This document shows positions 50,435 through 59,657 of a DNA stretch of 64,000 nt, piece after piece (positions within the stretch are counted from its first letter, which is position 1; each line of letters begins with the position of its first letter). This stretch comes from Kocuria rosea. GTDB lineage: Bacteria > Actinomycetota > Actinomycetes > Actinomycetales > Micrococcaceae. A program made the translations under genes and the position numbers. The notes under the pieces are model-generated. The model was not told the DNA's origin and searched no databases. It saw only the letters and a list, made by a program, of their open reading frames with translations. The stretch is taken from positions 124,001-188,000 of the forward strand of contig NZ_CP035103.1 in the NCBI RefSeq assembly GCF_006094695.1, written 5' to 3'.

Positions 50435-52656
50435 ACCCGGCGGTGCTGCGGCTCGCGCTGGTGGGCAGCCGGTCCTCGCTGGGCCGGCTGGCCGGGATCG
50501 TGGGCGGGGTGGCGGTGGGGGTGTGCCTGCTGCTGCTGGTGTGGGGAGCGGGCCAGGGCATGATCCAGCGCGATGCGCGCGCCCTGTGGCTGGACGCGGA
50601 CCGCGTGCCCGCGGTGGTCGCCGCCGCCGGTGCCGAGGGCTCCGCCGCGACCGAGGAGGCCCGGCCGGTGCCGCTCACCGCGGACACGGCCCTGGTGGAC
50701 CGCGCCGACGAGGTGTTCCGGGACCAGCTCGTCCAGCGCCGCGAGGTCGCCGTCACCGAGGACTCCGCCGTGCGGATCCCCGGGATCGGCGCGCCCCCGG
50801 AGCCGGGGACGTACTACGCCTCCCCGGCCCTGCAGGACCTGATCGAGTCCGTCCCGGCCGATCAGCTCGGGGACCGCTTCGGGACCCTCGCCGGCGCGAT
50901 CGAGGACACGGCCCTGGCCGGACCGGACTCCCTGGTGGCGGTCACGGGAGCCGAGGAGGCCGAGCTGCGGCAGCGGCCGGCCGCCGCGATCGTCCCCGAC
51001 TTCTCGGTCAACTCCTTCGCCAACAACACCGGCAACTACCGCACCCTGATGGTGGTGGGCGGCATCGCCGTGCTCTTCCCCGTGCTGCTGCTGATCAGCA
51101 TCAGCACGCGCCTGGGCGCGGCCCAGCGCGCGGAGCGCTTCGCGACCCTGCGCCTCATCGGGGCGAGCCCGCGCACGGTGGCCGGCATCGCGGCGGTCGA
51201 GATCGCCGCCACCAGTCTCCTCGGGTCCGTGCTGGGGGTCGTGGCCGCCGCCGCAGCACGCCCCCTGGCCGCCCAGCTGCCCGTCAACGGCACGAGACTT
51301 CACCCGGCCGACCTGGCCGTCGGGCCGGTCACGACCGCGGCGGTGGTCGCCGTGGTCGTCCTCGCCTCCGCCGCCGTGGCGGGCCTGCGCACCCTCCGCG
51401 CCGGGATCGGCCCCCTGGGTGCCACTCGAGCCCAGGCCGAACCGGCGCCCACCGCACGGCGGACGGTGCCCCTGGCGGCCGGGCTCGCGGCGATGGGCAC
51501 CGGCGTCCTGCTCGCGGACACCGGGCGCCTCGACCCCGGCGCGCTCGAGGTGCTGCTGATCGGAGGGTTCGGTCTCACCGCGGTGGGCATCGTCGTCGTC
51601 GGACCCTGGCTGACGCTGCTGGCCGCCCGGATCGGGCTGGCCCGCGCCTCCGGCGCGGCCGCCGTGATCGCCGCCGGGCGCATCCGGCTCACGCCCCGGG
51701 CCACCTTCCGCTCCGTCTCGGGACTGGTGATCGGGGTGTTCATGGTCTCCGTCTTCGCCGGCGCCTCCAGCAGCGTGGGCCCGGACGAGACGCCCTCGGC
51801 CGGCCCCGGGATGCTCCCGCCCGCGAGCGTGCACACCTGGCTGGAGCCGGACCGGGCGCTCGCGGACGTGACCGGGCTCGCCGGGAGGGCCGAAGGCCTC
51901 GACGGGGTCCGGGACACCGTGGTGGGCTGGACTCCTCCCGCGGCGGACCCCGGCGGCAGCGCCCAAATCCTGCTCACAGACGCCGATGCCACCGTCCTCG
52001 GGTTCGAGGACGTCCCGGCCGCCCCGGTGGTCGCCGTGGACGCCGCCTTCTTCGAGGCCCACACCGAGGAGCCCCGTTCGCTGACCGCCGCCCCCGTGAC
52101 GGACCTGCAGGGGCTGGTGCCGGCACTGCTGGTGGTGGACACCGACGGGAGCCCCGGGGCCCTCGACCGTGCCCGCACTGTGCTCACCGCGTCGGGGCTC
52201 AGCACCACCGCGGCGGTCTCCCGGGCCGACGCCGCCGCCACCGGCGGCGCGGAGCTGGTCCGGAGTCTGTCCGTGCTGGCCTACGCCGCGGCGTTCGTGG
52301 TGGTGGTCATCGCCGGGATCTCCCTGGCCGTGGCCACCGCCGCGGCCGTCATCGACCGCCGGCGGGTGCTGGGGCTGATGCGCCTCATCGGCATGCCGCT
52401 GTCCGCCCTGCGCGGTGTGGTGGTGCGCGAGGCCGCCGTGCCCCTGGCCGCGGTGCTGCTGCTCTCGGCCGGGCTGGGGTTCTGCGTGGCGTGGCTGCTC
52501 GTCACCGGTCTCGACGACAGCCGCACCGTCAGCTGGCCCGGTCCGGCCTATCTCGCCGCCCTCGGCGCGAGCCTCCTGCTCGCGCTGGTGGCGATCGCCG
52601 CCGCCTGCGGGATGCTCCGCACGAACACCGCCATCACCACCACCCGCTTCGAGTAG
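50431..52656 (+). CDS. FtsX-like ABC transporter permease
   Basis: 741 residues with two FtsX domains. N-terminal TM (LGRLAGIVGGVAVGVCLLLLVWGAG), a large extracytoplasmic domain, then TMs around VVGGIAVLFPVLLLISIS with the coupling segment AERFATLRLIGASPRTVAGI. A second half ends in ISLAVATAAAVIDRRRVLGLMRLIGMPLSALRGVVVREA and C-terminal helices. GTG 50431 overlaps the ATPase stop. With PadR control, the MacB-like pair probably exports or removes lipids, peptides or antibiotics from the membrane. Exact substrate unknown. Confidence 0.88.
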   Translation: MNPAVLRLALVGSRSSLGRLAGIVGGVAVGVCLLLLVWGAGQGMIQRDARALWLDADRVPAVVAAAGAEGSAATEEARPVPLTADTALVDRADEVFRDQLVQRREVAVTEDSAVRIPGIGAPPEPGTYYASPALQDLIESVPADQLGDRFGTLAGAIEDTALAGPDSLVAVTGAEEAELRQRPAAAIVPDFSVNSFANNTGNYRTLMVVGGIAVLFPVLLLISISTRLGAAQRAERFATLRLIGASPRTVAGIAAVEIAATSLLGSVLGVVAAAAARPLAAQLPVNGTRLHPADLAVGPVTTAAVVAVVVLASAAVAGLRTLRAGIGPLGATRAQAEPAPTARRTVPLAAGLAAMGTGVLLADTGRLDPGALEVLLIGGFGLTAVGIVVVGPWLTLLAARIGLARASGAAAVIAAGRIRLTPRATFRSVSGLVIGVFMVSVFAGASSSVGPDETPSAGPGMLPPASVHTWLEPDRALADVTGLAGRAEGLDGVRDTVVGWTPPAADPGGSAQILLTDADATVLGFEDVPAAPVVAVDAAFFEAHTEEPRSLTAAPVTDLQGLVPALLVVDTDGSPGALDRARTVLTASGLSTTAAVSRADAAATGGAELVRSLSVLAYAAAFVVVVIAGISLAVATAAAVIDRRRVLGLMRLIGMPLSALRGVVVREAAVPLAAVLLLSAGLGFCVAWLLVTGLDDSRTVSWPGPAYLAALGASLLLALVAIAAACGMLRTNTAITTTRFE

Positions 52657-52725
52657 GGGCCGCGGGGCCCTGCAATCGCATGGGCGGGGCAAGGGGACGG
52701 GCCGCTCCGCCGGCGAGGGGCGGGT

Positions 52726-52754
52726 GCGACCGGTGGGCGGTGCCCACGGGTCGC
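52726..52754. terminator. Hairpin between convergent permease and ABM-like genes
   Basis: Arms of 13 positions with one central G-G mismatch and a 3-base loop (GCGACC-g-GTGGGC with its complement). It lies between stops at 52656 (+) and 52766 (-). Confidence 0.65.
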
Positions 52755-52765
52755 GGTCCGGGGCA

Positions 52766-53065
52766 CTAGAGTTCGCGGTCCTCCACGACGTCGAGGTCGC
52801 GGAACGTCGGCTCCCCGTCCATGAGCTCGCGCATCTTCCCTGCGTACTCCTGGGTCTGCGGGAGCTCGGAGTTCTCCATGGCGGACTCGTAGGAGTCGAA
52901 GGAGACGATCTCGTAGTAGCGGCTCGGGTCCTTGCGGTCCTGCGTCAGCAGGACGCGGCGGGCCGTGCGGTTGCCCTGCGAGGCCCGCTCCCACTCCGCG
53001 ACGACCTCGGCCACCTCCTCCGGCTTCGAGGTGGTGTATTCGATCAGCTGGATGAAGGCCATCAT
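52766..53065 (-). CDS. Small dimeric alpha/beta-barrel (ABM-like) protein
   Basis: 99 residues. IQLIEYTTSKPEEVAEVVAEWERA, then YYEIVSFDSYESAMENSELPQTQEYAGKMRELMDGEPTFRDLDVV, matches the length and strand pattern of antibiotic-biosynthesis-monooxygenase/NIPSNAP-like proteins. No catalytic residues can be assigned. RBS AAGGAG precedes two adjacent ATGs, and a -10-like TAGACT lies about 40 bp upstream (53102-53107, minus strand). Not linked to its neighbours in any clear way. Confidence 0.65.
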   Translation of the reverse strand: MMAFIQLIEYTTSKPEEVAEVVAEWERASQGNRTARRVLLTQDRKDPSRYYEIVSFDSYESAMENSELPQTQEYAGKMRELMDGEPTFRDLDVVEDREL

Positions 53066-53187
53066 GCACGCTCCTTGGAATGCGACCCCTCCCGGGCCAC
53101 CAGTCTAGGCCGGGGCGGGCGGGCCACCCAGGGCCGCGGACAGATGACGGAACGGATCTCCGCCGCCGGGCAGGGGGCCGGGCAGCG

Positions 53188-54744
53188 CTACTCGGCGCCG
53201 GTCTCGCCTGCCCAGGCCTCCGCGTAGAACGGCGCGGAGCGGGAGTCCAGCAGCTCGGCGTAGAGCTCCGGCTGCATGGCCTGCGCCGAGTCCTCCGGGA
53301 CCGTCGGGGCGAACGCGGACACGCCCAGCCCGGCCGCGCGGTCCTGCAGGGTCAGGCCGGCGGCCTCCAGGAGCGTGGGGTACATGCTCAGCTGGTCCAC
53401 GCCGGGGCGCGGCGTGCTGTTCCCGTCCGCGCCCGGGACCCAGATCCGGTTGAAGATGGTGCGGTTGTCGTGGTGGTCCAGCTGCTCGTGGAAGGCGTCG
53501 CCGGCGCTCATGTGCTTGAGGTGGTCGCCCATGATCACCACGGCGGTGTCCTCGAGGTAGCCCTGCTCCTCCATGTGCTGGACGAAGCCGGCCACCTGGG
53601 TCATGGAGCAGAAGAACGCGGAGGTGACCTCGTTCTGCGTGTCCACGGTGCAGTAGTCGTAGATGTGCACCGGCTCGTGGGTGTCCAGCGTCAGCACGGA
53701 GAGGTTGAACGGCCGGCCGGTCTCCTCCGCCTCGGCGTGCAGCTCGTCGATCTTGTCCGCGGCGTGGGCCATGAGGCGTCCGTCGCTCAGGCCCCAGTCG
53801 CCGCGGAAGCTCTCCTCCGGGTCACCGGCGGCGCGCCAGTCGGAGAGGTCCTTGACCTCGTCGTAGCCGTGGCTGCTCAGGAAGGTGTCCTTCGCGGCGA
53901 AGGAGGCGTTGGCGCCGCCCAGGAAGACGCTGCGGTATCCGTGCTCGTCCAGGACGTCGCCCAGGCAGGTTGTGCCGCCCAGGTAGGTCTCCACGTCCCC
54001 GCCGAGCTCGTTGAGGGCGCCGCTGTCCGCGGCGGAGCCCATGCCCTTCAGCGGGATGCCGCACTGCGTGGCGGTGAGACCGGCCATGGTCCAGCCCCCG
54101 CCCCGGTACTGCTGGAGGTCCGCCACGCTCTGCCAGCCGTCCGAGGCCTCGGTGACCTCCTTGAGCGGGGCGAAGGCGTCCTTCTCGAAGTGCTCGTCGT
54201 TGGCGAGGGTCTGCTCGCCGGACTCGAGGTAGATTAGCACCAGGTTGCGCCGGTCCTGATCCCCGGTGACGACCGGCGCCGTGTAGTAGTCGCCGAGGTC
54301 GTACTCGGAGTTCCCCGCCCTGATGTAGTCCCGCACGCCCACCGTGGTGGCGAAGGCCGTGGTGCCGCCGACCACCAGCGTGCCCACCAGGGCGGTGGTG
54401 AGGGTGCGCATGATCCACCGTGTGCGACGAGGACGAGGGTCCTGGTCGTGCTGGCGGCGCCTGCGGCGCCGGACGTGCTGCCACAGGGCGATCCCGGCGG
54501 TGAGGAGCAGGGGCACCACGCCGATCCCCAGGATGCCCATCCAGACGATGGCGCCGCCCCCGCCGTCCATCTCCACGGAGACGAGGTTCAGGAGCATCTG
54601 GCCCACGGAGATCTCGCCCCAGTAGTACCGGATGCCGGCGGCGGCGATGAGCAGCGCGAGCCCCGCCCAGATGAGGACGTAGACCAGGACGTGCACCAGA
54701 ACAGCGCCGACCCGGCGGATCACGTGAAGATTTCGATCGGACAT
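53188..54744 (-). CDS. Phosphoglycerol transferase of the OpgB/LtaS sulfatase superfamily
   Basis: Membrane-bound, extracytoplasmic alkaline-phosphatase-fold enzyme (518 residues). Three helices in the first 135 residues are separated by a basic loop (RRRRRRQHD). In the catalytic domain are E174 (IYLESGEQTL), nucleophile T219 in GGGWTMAGLTATQCGIPL (very like OpgB/MdoB), DEHGYRSVFLGGA, LDTHEPVH and MGDHLKHM. It should move phosphoglycerol from phosphatidylglycerol to an envelope glycan. It lacks two of the five helices of LtaS. A promoter candidate lies about 75 bp upstream. May act with the lipoglycan genes. Confidence 0.82.
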   Translation of the reverse strand: MSDRNLHVIRRVGAVLVHVLVYVLIWAGLALLIAAAGIRYYWGEISVGQMLLNLVSVEMDGGGGAIVWMGILGIGVVPLLLTAGIALWQHVRRRRRRQHDQDPRPRRTRWIMRTLTTALVGTLVVGGTTAFATTVGVRDYIRAGNSEYDLGDYYTAPVVTGDQDRRNLVLIYLESGEQTLANDEHFEKDAFAPLKEVTEASDGWQSVADLQQYRGGGWTMAGLTATQCGIPLKGMGSAADSGALNELGGDVETYLGGTTCLGDVLDEHGYRSVFLGGANASFAAKDTFLSSHGYDEVKDLSDWRAAGDPEESFRGDWGLSDGRLMAHAADKIDELHAEAEETGRPFNLSVLTLDTHEPVHIYDYCTVDTQNEVTSAFFCSMTQVAGFVQHMEEQGYLEDTAVVIMGDHLKHMSAGDAFHEQLDHHDNRTIFNRIWVPGADGNSTPRPGVDQLSMYPTLLEAAGLTLQDRAAGLGVSAFAPTVPEDSAQAMQPELYAELLDSRSAPFYAEAWAGETGAE

Positions 54745-55049
54745 GGCACCACCTCGCGTTCCAGGTGCGCGCGTGGTCGCCGAACGCCCTTGACATCAAA
54801 CCGTTCTCGGGTGCATAGAACCCTAGTACCGATTCGTAACCTGTTCAACAGTGATTCACCTGGGAATGCGGAACAGTTCACCTCCGCATGCACCGCACGG
54901 CCCTCGACACGGGGCCGAGCACCTGGTGAATTCCGACGGCCACCCGGCGCGTGACCGGGGCGTCGCACCACCTTCGCGGAGGGGAGATCCGGCGGAGCAG
55001 GAGGTACCGTGAACGGCGTCACACCCGTGCACCGATACCGGAGGTCGTC
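54745..55049. other. 305-bp divergent intergenic region
   Basis: An AT-rich patch (54790-54870) in otherwise GC-rich DNA carries the promoter candidate for the phosphoglycerol transferase. The right half has no clear feature until the GGAGG of the alcohol dehydrogenase. Confidence 0.5.
54820..54848 (-). promoter_or_regulatory. Sigma70-like promoter of the phosphoglycerol transferase gene
   Basis: On the minus strand, TTGAAC (54848-54843), a 17-bp spacer and TAGGGT (54825-54820), followed by a leader of about 70 bases. Confidence 0.5.
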
Positions 55050-56156
55050 GTGAAGATTCGTGGAGCCGTCCTGGAGACCATGGAGGCCTCCGCCCCGTAC
55101 GCCGAGTCGCAGCCGCTGCGCGTCGAGGAGCTCGAACTCGGCGAGCCCGGGCCCACCGAGCTGCGGGTGCGGATCACCGCCGCCGGGGTGTGCCACTCCG
55201 ACCTCTCCGTGGTCAACGGCAACCGGCCGCGGCCCCTGCCGATGCTGCTGGGACACGAGGCCGCCGGCGTCGTCGAGCACGTGGGCGCCGAGGTCACCGA
55301 CCTGGCCGTGGGCCAGCACGTGGTGATGGCGTTCCTGCCGCGCTGCGGCGAGTGCGCCGCGTGCAAGACCGAGGGGCTGCTGCCGTGCACGGTCGGCTCG
55401 AAGGCCAACGCCTCCGGCACCCTCATCGAGGGCTCGATGCACCTGCGCTCCGAGACCCGCGGGAACGTCTACCACCACCTGGGGGTCTCCGGTTTCGCCA
55501 CCCATGCCGTGGTGGACCGGCGCTCCGTGGTGCCCGTGGGCGAGGACGTCCCGGGCCCCATCGCGGCCGTCATGGGCTGCGCGGTGCTCACCGGGGGAGG
55601 AGCCGTGATCAACGCGGCGCAGGCCACCCCCGACGACGCCGTGGCCGTGGTCGGCCTCGGCGGCGTGGGACTCGCCGCGGTGCTGGTCGCCAAGGCCGTG
55701 GGCTGCCGCCGGGTGATCGCCGTGGACGCGCTGGCCGAGAAGCTGGAGCTCGCCAAGGAGTTCGGCGCGGACGAGGCGCTCACCCCGGACGAGCTCGTGG
55801 CGCTCGAGGACAAGCCGCGCGTGGTGATCGAGGCCGCCGGGCACCCCCGGGCGTTCGAGACCGCCTTCAACGCCACCGCCGTGGGCGGGGTGACCGTCAC
55901 CGTGGGCCTGCCCGCGCCGGGGGCGATGTCCCAGATCGAGCCGCTGAAGATCACCGCCGAGGCCCGCCAGATCATCGGCAGCTACCTCGGCTCCGCCGTG
56001 CCGGCGGTGGACATCCCCAAGTACGAGCAGATGTGGCGGGACGGCGTGCTGCCGCTGGAGAAGCTCATCACCTCGCACATCACGCTGGACCAGATCAACG
56101 AGTCGATGGACGAGCTGGATGCGGGCCGGGCGGTGCGACAGGTGATCGAGTTCTAA
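55050..56156 (+). CDS. Zinc-dependent alcohol dehydrogenase (MDR, class III-like)
   Basis: 368 residues, medium-chain dehydrogenase. Catalytic zinc ligands are C48 (GVCHSD) and H69 (GHEAAG) with E70, plus a Cys in AAVMGCAVLTGGG. Structural zinc cysteines are C99, C102, C105 and C113 (CGECAACKTEGLLPC). The NAD motif is VVGLGGVGLAAV. The PLPMLLGHEAAGVVEHVG and SGFATHAVVD stretches are typical of the AdhB/FrmA-like group. GTG 55050 has GGAGG five bases upstream. Substrate alcohol not determined. It converges on the helicase gene with a 18-bp gap. Confidence 0.9.
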   Translation: MKIRGAVLETMEASAPYAESQPLRVEELELGEPGPTELRVRITAAGVCHSDLSVVNGNRPRPLPMLLGHEAAGVVEHVGAEVTDLAVGQHVVMAFLPRCGECAACKTEGLLPCTVGSKANASGTLIEGSMHLRSETRGNVYHHLGVSGFATHAVVDRRSVVPVGEDVPGPIAAVMGCAVLTGGGAVINAAQATPDDAVAVVGLGGVGLAAVLVAKAVGCRRVIAVDALAEKLELAKEFGADEALTPDELVALEDKPRVVIEAAGHPRAFETAFNATAVGGVTVTVGLPAPGAMSQIEPLKITAEARQIIGSYLGSAVPAVDIPKYEQMWRDGVLPLEKLITSHITLDQINESMDELDAGRAVRQVIEF

Positions 56157-56174
56157 GCCCCGCCGTCCGCGGCT

Positions 56175-59100
56175 CTAACTGAGAGGCGCTACCGTGCTCG
56201 CGGCCGAGAACACGGGGGACGGCATCGGACGGCGCAATTTCCAAATAATCGACATGGGTTTGGACCCTTCGTGCGACACATAATCGACAGGTCCCAAAAA
56301 GACGTACGGCGAGGTGCCGGCCTCCTGAGTCGGGGACTCACGGACAAACAGCATGATGTGGCTGTTCTGTACGGTGTGGTGTTGATAACGCTGTCCCGCT
56401 GCGGATTCCGGAGTCGTCTGGTTCTGCGACTCCCAGTGGAAGAGCGTCTCGGAGACGGCGTAGTCCTTGTACATGGTGTTGGGCGAAAAGTCCTTCTCCG
56501 ACTTATGGAGCGTGACGAGAAGCGCCTCGCAGCGTGATGACGGAATCCAGGACACGCCTTCGCGCACTGTGCCGGGAGTGCGCTGCCCTTCTTCTCCCAT
56601 GCCCAGACCGGCCAGAAGTTCCTCCCGGGTGTAGTGCGCATGTGTCTGCAGGGGAATGTCGGCGTAGTCCTGTCCCAGTGAACGCGGCAGGTTGCGTGCG
56701 CCGTCGGCGGTGACGTCGATGAGCTGCGTCAGCTCGTTCCGCAGGATGGCGTGCGACCGGAGCAGCTGGAGGCCGCTCTCTAATTCGCCCGGACCGCCGC
56801 TCTTCCGACCCTGTGGCCAGAAGGAGTAGTAGAGCATGCGCGCTATTCGCTGCTCTCTGAGCGGCAGAGACAACACCGGCGGGGCATCCGGGCGAAGCAA
56901 ATCCTCGTAGCACCGTAGCCGGGCGGGGTCATCCACGTTCAAAAACGCCTTGGCGCGCTGTAGCAAAACGAGGACCTCCGTCTCCTGATCCTCGGCGGGC
57001 CACAGAACATCGGGGACCAGTCCACCGGCACGACGCAAGGTGTTCCAGGTCGTCGGCCGACCGTCAAACTTGTTCCGTCGGTAGATGTCCGATGCCTCTG
57101 AGAGGGAATCTGTCAGGTACTGACGCAGGGTGTACGACTCGGGCGACGGCTGCTGCGCCGCCAAATCCCTAATCTCGTCGACCACTTGCCGGGTCGTCAG
57201 GCGCAGTTGACGCTTCACGTTGTCGAGCACCACGGATTGGGCGACAGTATCGAAGACGACCTGCGTTCCGGAGGGGAGGAAGGAAAAACCCTCCTCCAGG
57301 TCCTTGGCCAGGCGCGTCCGGCTCGATCCCGTCACGGCACGGTATTTCAGGTCGAACCGGAACTCTCGGTGCTGGAATCCGATGAAATCCAGAACGGTTA
57401 GTACGGGTTTATCGGGAGCTAGCCGCAGGCCGCGTCCCAGTTGTTGCAGAAACAGCGTGGAGGACTGCGTCGGCCGGAGCATGAGAATGGTGTCAACCTG
57501 CGGAATATCAAGGCCTTCGTTGAACAGATCGACGGCAAAGACGGCACGCAGTTCTCCGAGCTGCAGCGACTTGAGGGCAGTCCGCCGCTCGTCGCTGGAA
57601 CTCTCCCCGGACAGTGCCGCGGACGGCAGCCCGGCCGCCGTGAACTTCCGTGCCAAATATTCCGCATGTTTGACGGAGACGCAGAAGCCAATGGCTTTCA
57701 TGCGATGCGGATCGAGCACCTTGTCGTTGAGAGCCTGCAACACCTTGGCCGTGCGTGCGTCATTGCCCGTGTAGACGGCATCCAGTTCTTTGTCCTCGTA
57801 CCGACCCCGCCGGAACTGAAGTGAAGACAGGTCGACGCCATCTGAGACGCCGAAATAATGGAACGGCGTCAGCAACTGCTGATCGAGGGCATCCCACAGG
57901 CGCAGTTCGCTCGCAATGCGGCCTCCAAAGAACTTCTCTGCGACGTTGACGCCGTCGCCGCGCTCCGGAGTGGCGGTGAGTCCGAGGAGTTCCTGAGGCT
58001 GGAAGTGCTCAATGATCTTGCGGTAGGTCGGAGCATCGGCATGGTGGAACTCGTCGATGACTACCACGTCAAACGACTCAGGGGCGAAGCGGTCCAGGCT
58101 CTTGGCGTTAAGAGATTGAATCGACGCAAAAACGTGTTTGCCTCTGACTGGCTGATAGCCGTCGACCATGAGCTCACCGAAGGCGCCGTCACGCAGAACT
58201 GTGGCATAGGTCTGGCGTGCTTGCTCGAGAATTTCTCGGCGGTGGGCCACAAAAAGCAGTGATAGCTCACCAGGGGTACCGGCCTGCAGCCTGCGATAGT
58301 CCAAAGCCGCGAGGATGGTTTTTCCAGTGCCCGTCGCGGCGACCACGAGATTCCGGTGGCGGTCGTGAATAACACGCTCGGCCTCCAGCTCCTGGAGCAT
58401 TTGAGCTTGGTAGGGATAGGGCTGGACATCTAGGTGCGCAATGGAGACCTCCGAAGACACCCGTCCGCCTCCTTCGGCGAGCGCCCTCGCCAGGCGCTCG
58501 CCGTCATCATCCGGGTTGTAGGACTCAAAGCTCTCCGACGCCCAGTAGCTCTCGAAGGTCGCCTCGAACTTATGGAGGAGTGCCGGCGTCGCGACGGAGG
58601 ACAGGCGCACGTTCCACTCGAGCCCGTCCAGCATGGCGGCGTGCGACAGATTCGAACTGCCGACATAGGCCGTGCTAAAGCCGGTCTTGCGGTGGAACAT
58701 CCACGCCTTGGCGTGCAGGCGCGTATTGCGGGTTTCGTAGCTGACTCGAACTTCCGCGCCGTACTTACGCGCCAGCGCGTTGATTGCCTTGGCATCGCTG
58801 GCACCCATGTAGACGGTGGTCAGGACGCGGAACGGAATGCCGCGGTCCTTCAACGACTGGAGCTCTTTGTCCATGACATGCAGACCGGACCACTTGATGA
58901 AAGCAATGAGAAGATCCACACGATCGGCGCTTTCGAGCTCCTTGGCGATCTCGCGTCCGACCTGCGGCTCATGCGGTGTATTGGTGAGCAGAGCAGCGTC
59001 AGATAGTGGCGTTGCTGGCTTTCGTGCTGCGGCGCCAACCCTCGGCGCAATCGCCACGAGCTGTCGCGGACCTTCGCTGATGCACGCCGAATTCCGCATT

Positions 59101-59354
59101 CCATCGTTAACGGCTGCCAAGATGCGATTGGCTTCGTCCACACGGTTAGCAGCGGGTACGGCCTCTAAGTGGAACAGGATGTGGTCGTTGAGATACCGCG
59201 CGAGAACGTGAGAGGTGTCAGCTGGGTCCACAGTATCGAGAGCGGCACTGCCTTCCGGCAACTCCGTAAGTTCCATCGCCAACACGGAGTCTTCCAGGAG
59301 CTCATATAAGCCGGGGGAAAGACGGTCGACGTTGGCATTTTGCGATTGACCCAT
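56175..59354 (-). CDS. PLD-like nuclease/superfamily 2 helicase/DUF3427 fusion protein
   Basis: 1059 residues. A PLD-like domain (about 120-275) has H214 and K216 (RLHAKAW) and GSSN at 232-235, but no Asp at the HKD position. The SF2 helicase part has Walker A ATGTGKT (340-346), DEFHH (434-438), TATP (460-463) and motif VI QQLGRGLR (637-644). A long C-terminus with LEEGFSFLPSGTQVVFD, LRQYLTDSLSEASDIYRR, EEGVSWIP-type and LFHWESQNQTTPES motifs is DUF3427. Such proteins occur in defence and mobile islands. GC and third-position GC are clearly lower than in all neighbours, so it was probably acquired. No partner gene is adjacent. Confidence 0.87.
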   Translation of the reverse strand: MGQSQNANVDRLSPGLYELLEDSVLAMELTELPEGSAALDTVDPADTSHVLARYLNDHILFHLEAVPAANRVDEANRILAAVNDGMRNSACISEGPRQLVAIAPRVGAAARKPATPLSDAALLTNTPHEPQVGREIAKELESADRVDLLIAFIKWSGLHVMDKELQSLKDRGIPFRVLTTVYMGASDAKAINALARKYGAEVRVSYETRNTRLHAKAWMFHRKTGFSTAYVGSSNLSHAAMLDGLEWNVRLSSVATPALLHKFEATFESYWASESFESYNPDDDGERLARALAEGGGRVSSEVSIAHLDVQPYPYQAQMLQELEAERVIHDRHRNLVVAATGTGKTILAALDYRRLQAGTPGELSLLFVAHRREILEQARQTYATVLRDGAFGELMVDGYQPVRGKHVFASIQSLNAKSLDRFAPESFDVVVIDEFHHADAPTYRKIIEHFQPQELLGLTATPERGDGVNVAEKFFGGRIASELRLWDALDQQLLTPFHYFGVSDGVDLSSLQFRRGRYEDKELDAVYTGNDARTAKVLQALNDKVLDPHRMKAIGFCVSVKHAEYLARKFTAAGLPSAALSGESSSDERRTALKSLQLGELRAVFAVDLFNEGLDIPQVDTILMLRPTQSSTLFLQQLGRGLRLAPDKPVLTVLDFIGFQHREFRFDLKYRAVTGSSRTRLAKDLEEGFSFLPSGTQVVFDTVAQSVVLDNVKRQLRLTTRQVVDEIRDLAAQQPSPESYTLRQYLTDSLSEASDIYRRNKFDGRPTTWNTLRRAGGLVPDVLWPAEDQETEVLVLLQRAKAFLNVDDPARLRCYEDLLRPDAPPVLSLPLREQRIARMLYYSFWPQGRKSGGPGELESGLQLLRSHAILRNELTQLIDVTADGARNLPRSLGQDYADIPLQTHAHYTREELLAGLGMGEEGQRTPGTVREGVSWIPSSRCEALLVTLHKSEKDFSPNTMYKDYAVSETLFHWESQNQTTPESAAGQRYQHHTVQNSHIMLFVRESPTQEAGTSPYVFLGPVDYVSHEGSKPMSIIWKLRRPMPSPVFSAASTVAPLS

Positions 59355-59657
59355 AGTGGCAGCCTAAGGTCGCCGACATCACGGAACGATGAGCGTCGCA
59401 TCTGTAGACGTGACGCGTCGCGCCGAAAGTTGCGTCGACCTGCCAGGTTGCGTGGCATGGAGCTTTGGCAGGGCAGGGCAGGGCGTTTGAGTCCTACGGA
59501 ACGGCGCCCACATGTGCACAGAAGTATCAGCGTACGCCGGATTAATCGACTAGTGGCCCGCGTCACACCTCCGTAGCGTTGAGGGCATCGCGCACCGGCC
59601 GACCGCTCTTCTGCTCGCCAGGTGCCTTCCCCTTGGTGTCCACGAAGGAGTACCCGC
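59355..59657. other. 303-bp divergent intergenic region, helicase to polyol transporter
   Basis: Composition changes from the low-GC helicase end to normal. It contains the imperfect CRP-like site at 59553-59566 and, at its end, the RBS GAAGGAG of the transporter. No gene seen. Confidence 0.45.
59553..59566. promoter_or_regulatory. Imperfect CRP/GlxR-like site
   Basis: GTGGCCCGCGTCAC, identical to 16931-16944 and one base off GTGA-N6-TCAC. It lies 92 bp before the polyol transporter ATG, a suitable place for carbon-source control. Confidence 0.35.

Noticed and set aside
56175..59354. Restriction-modification system around the helicase
   Set aside because: No methyltransferase or specificity gene on either side; neighbours are an alcohol dehydrogenase and a polyol transporter.
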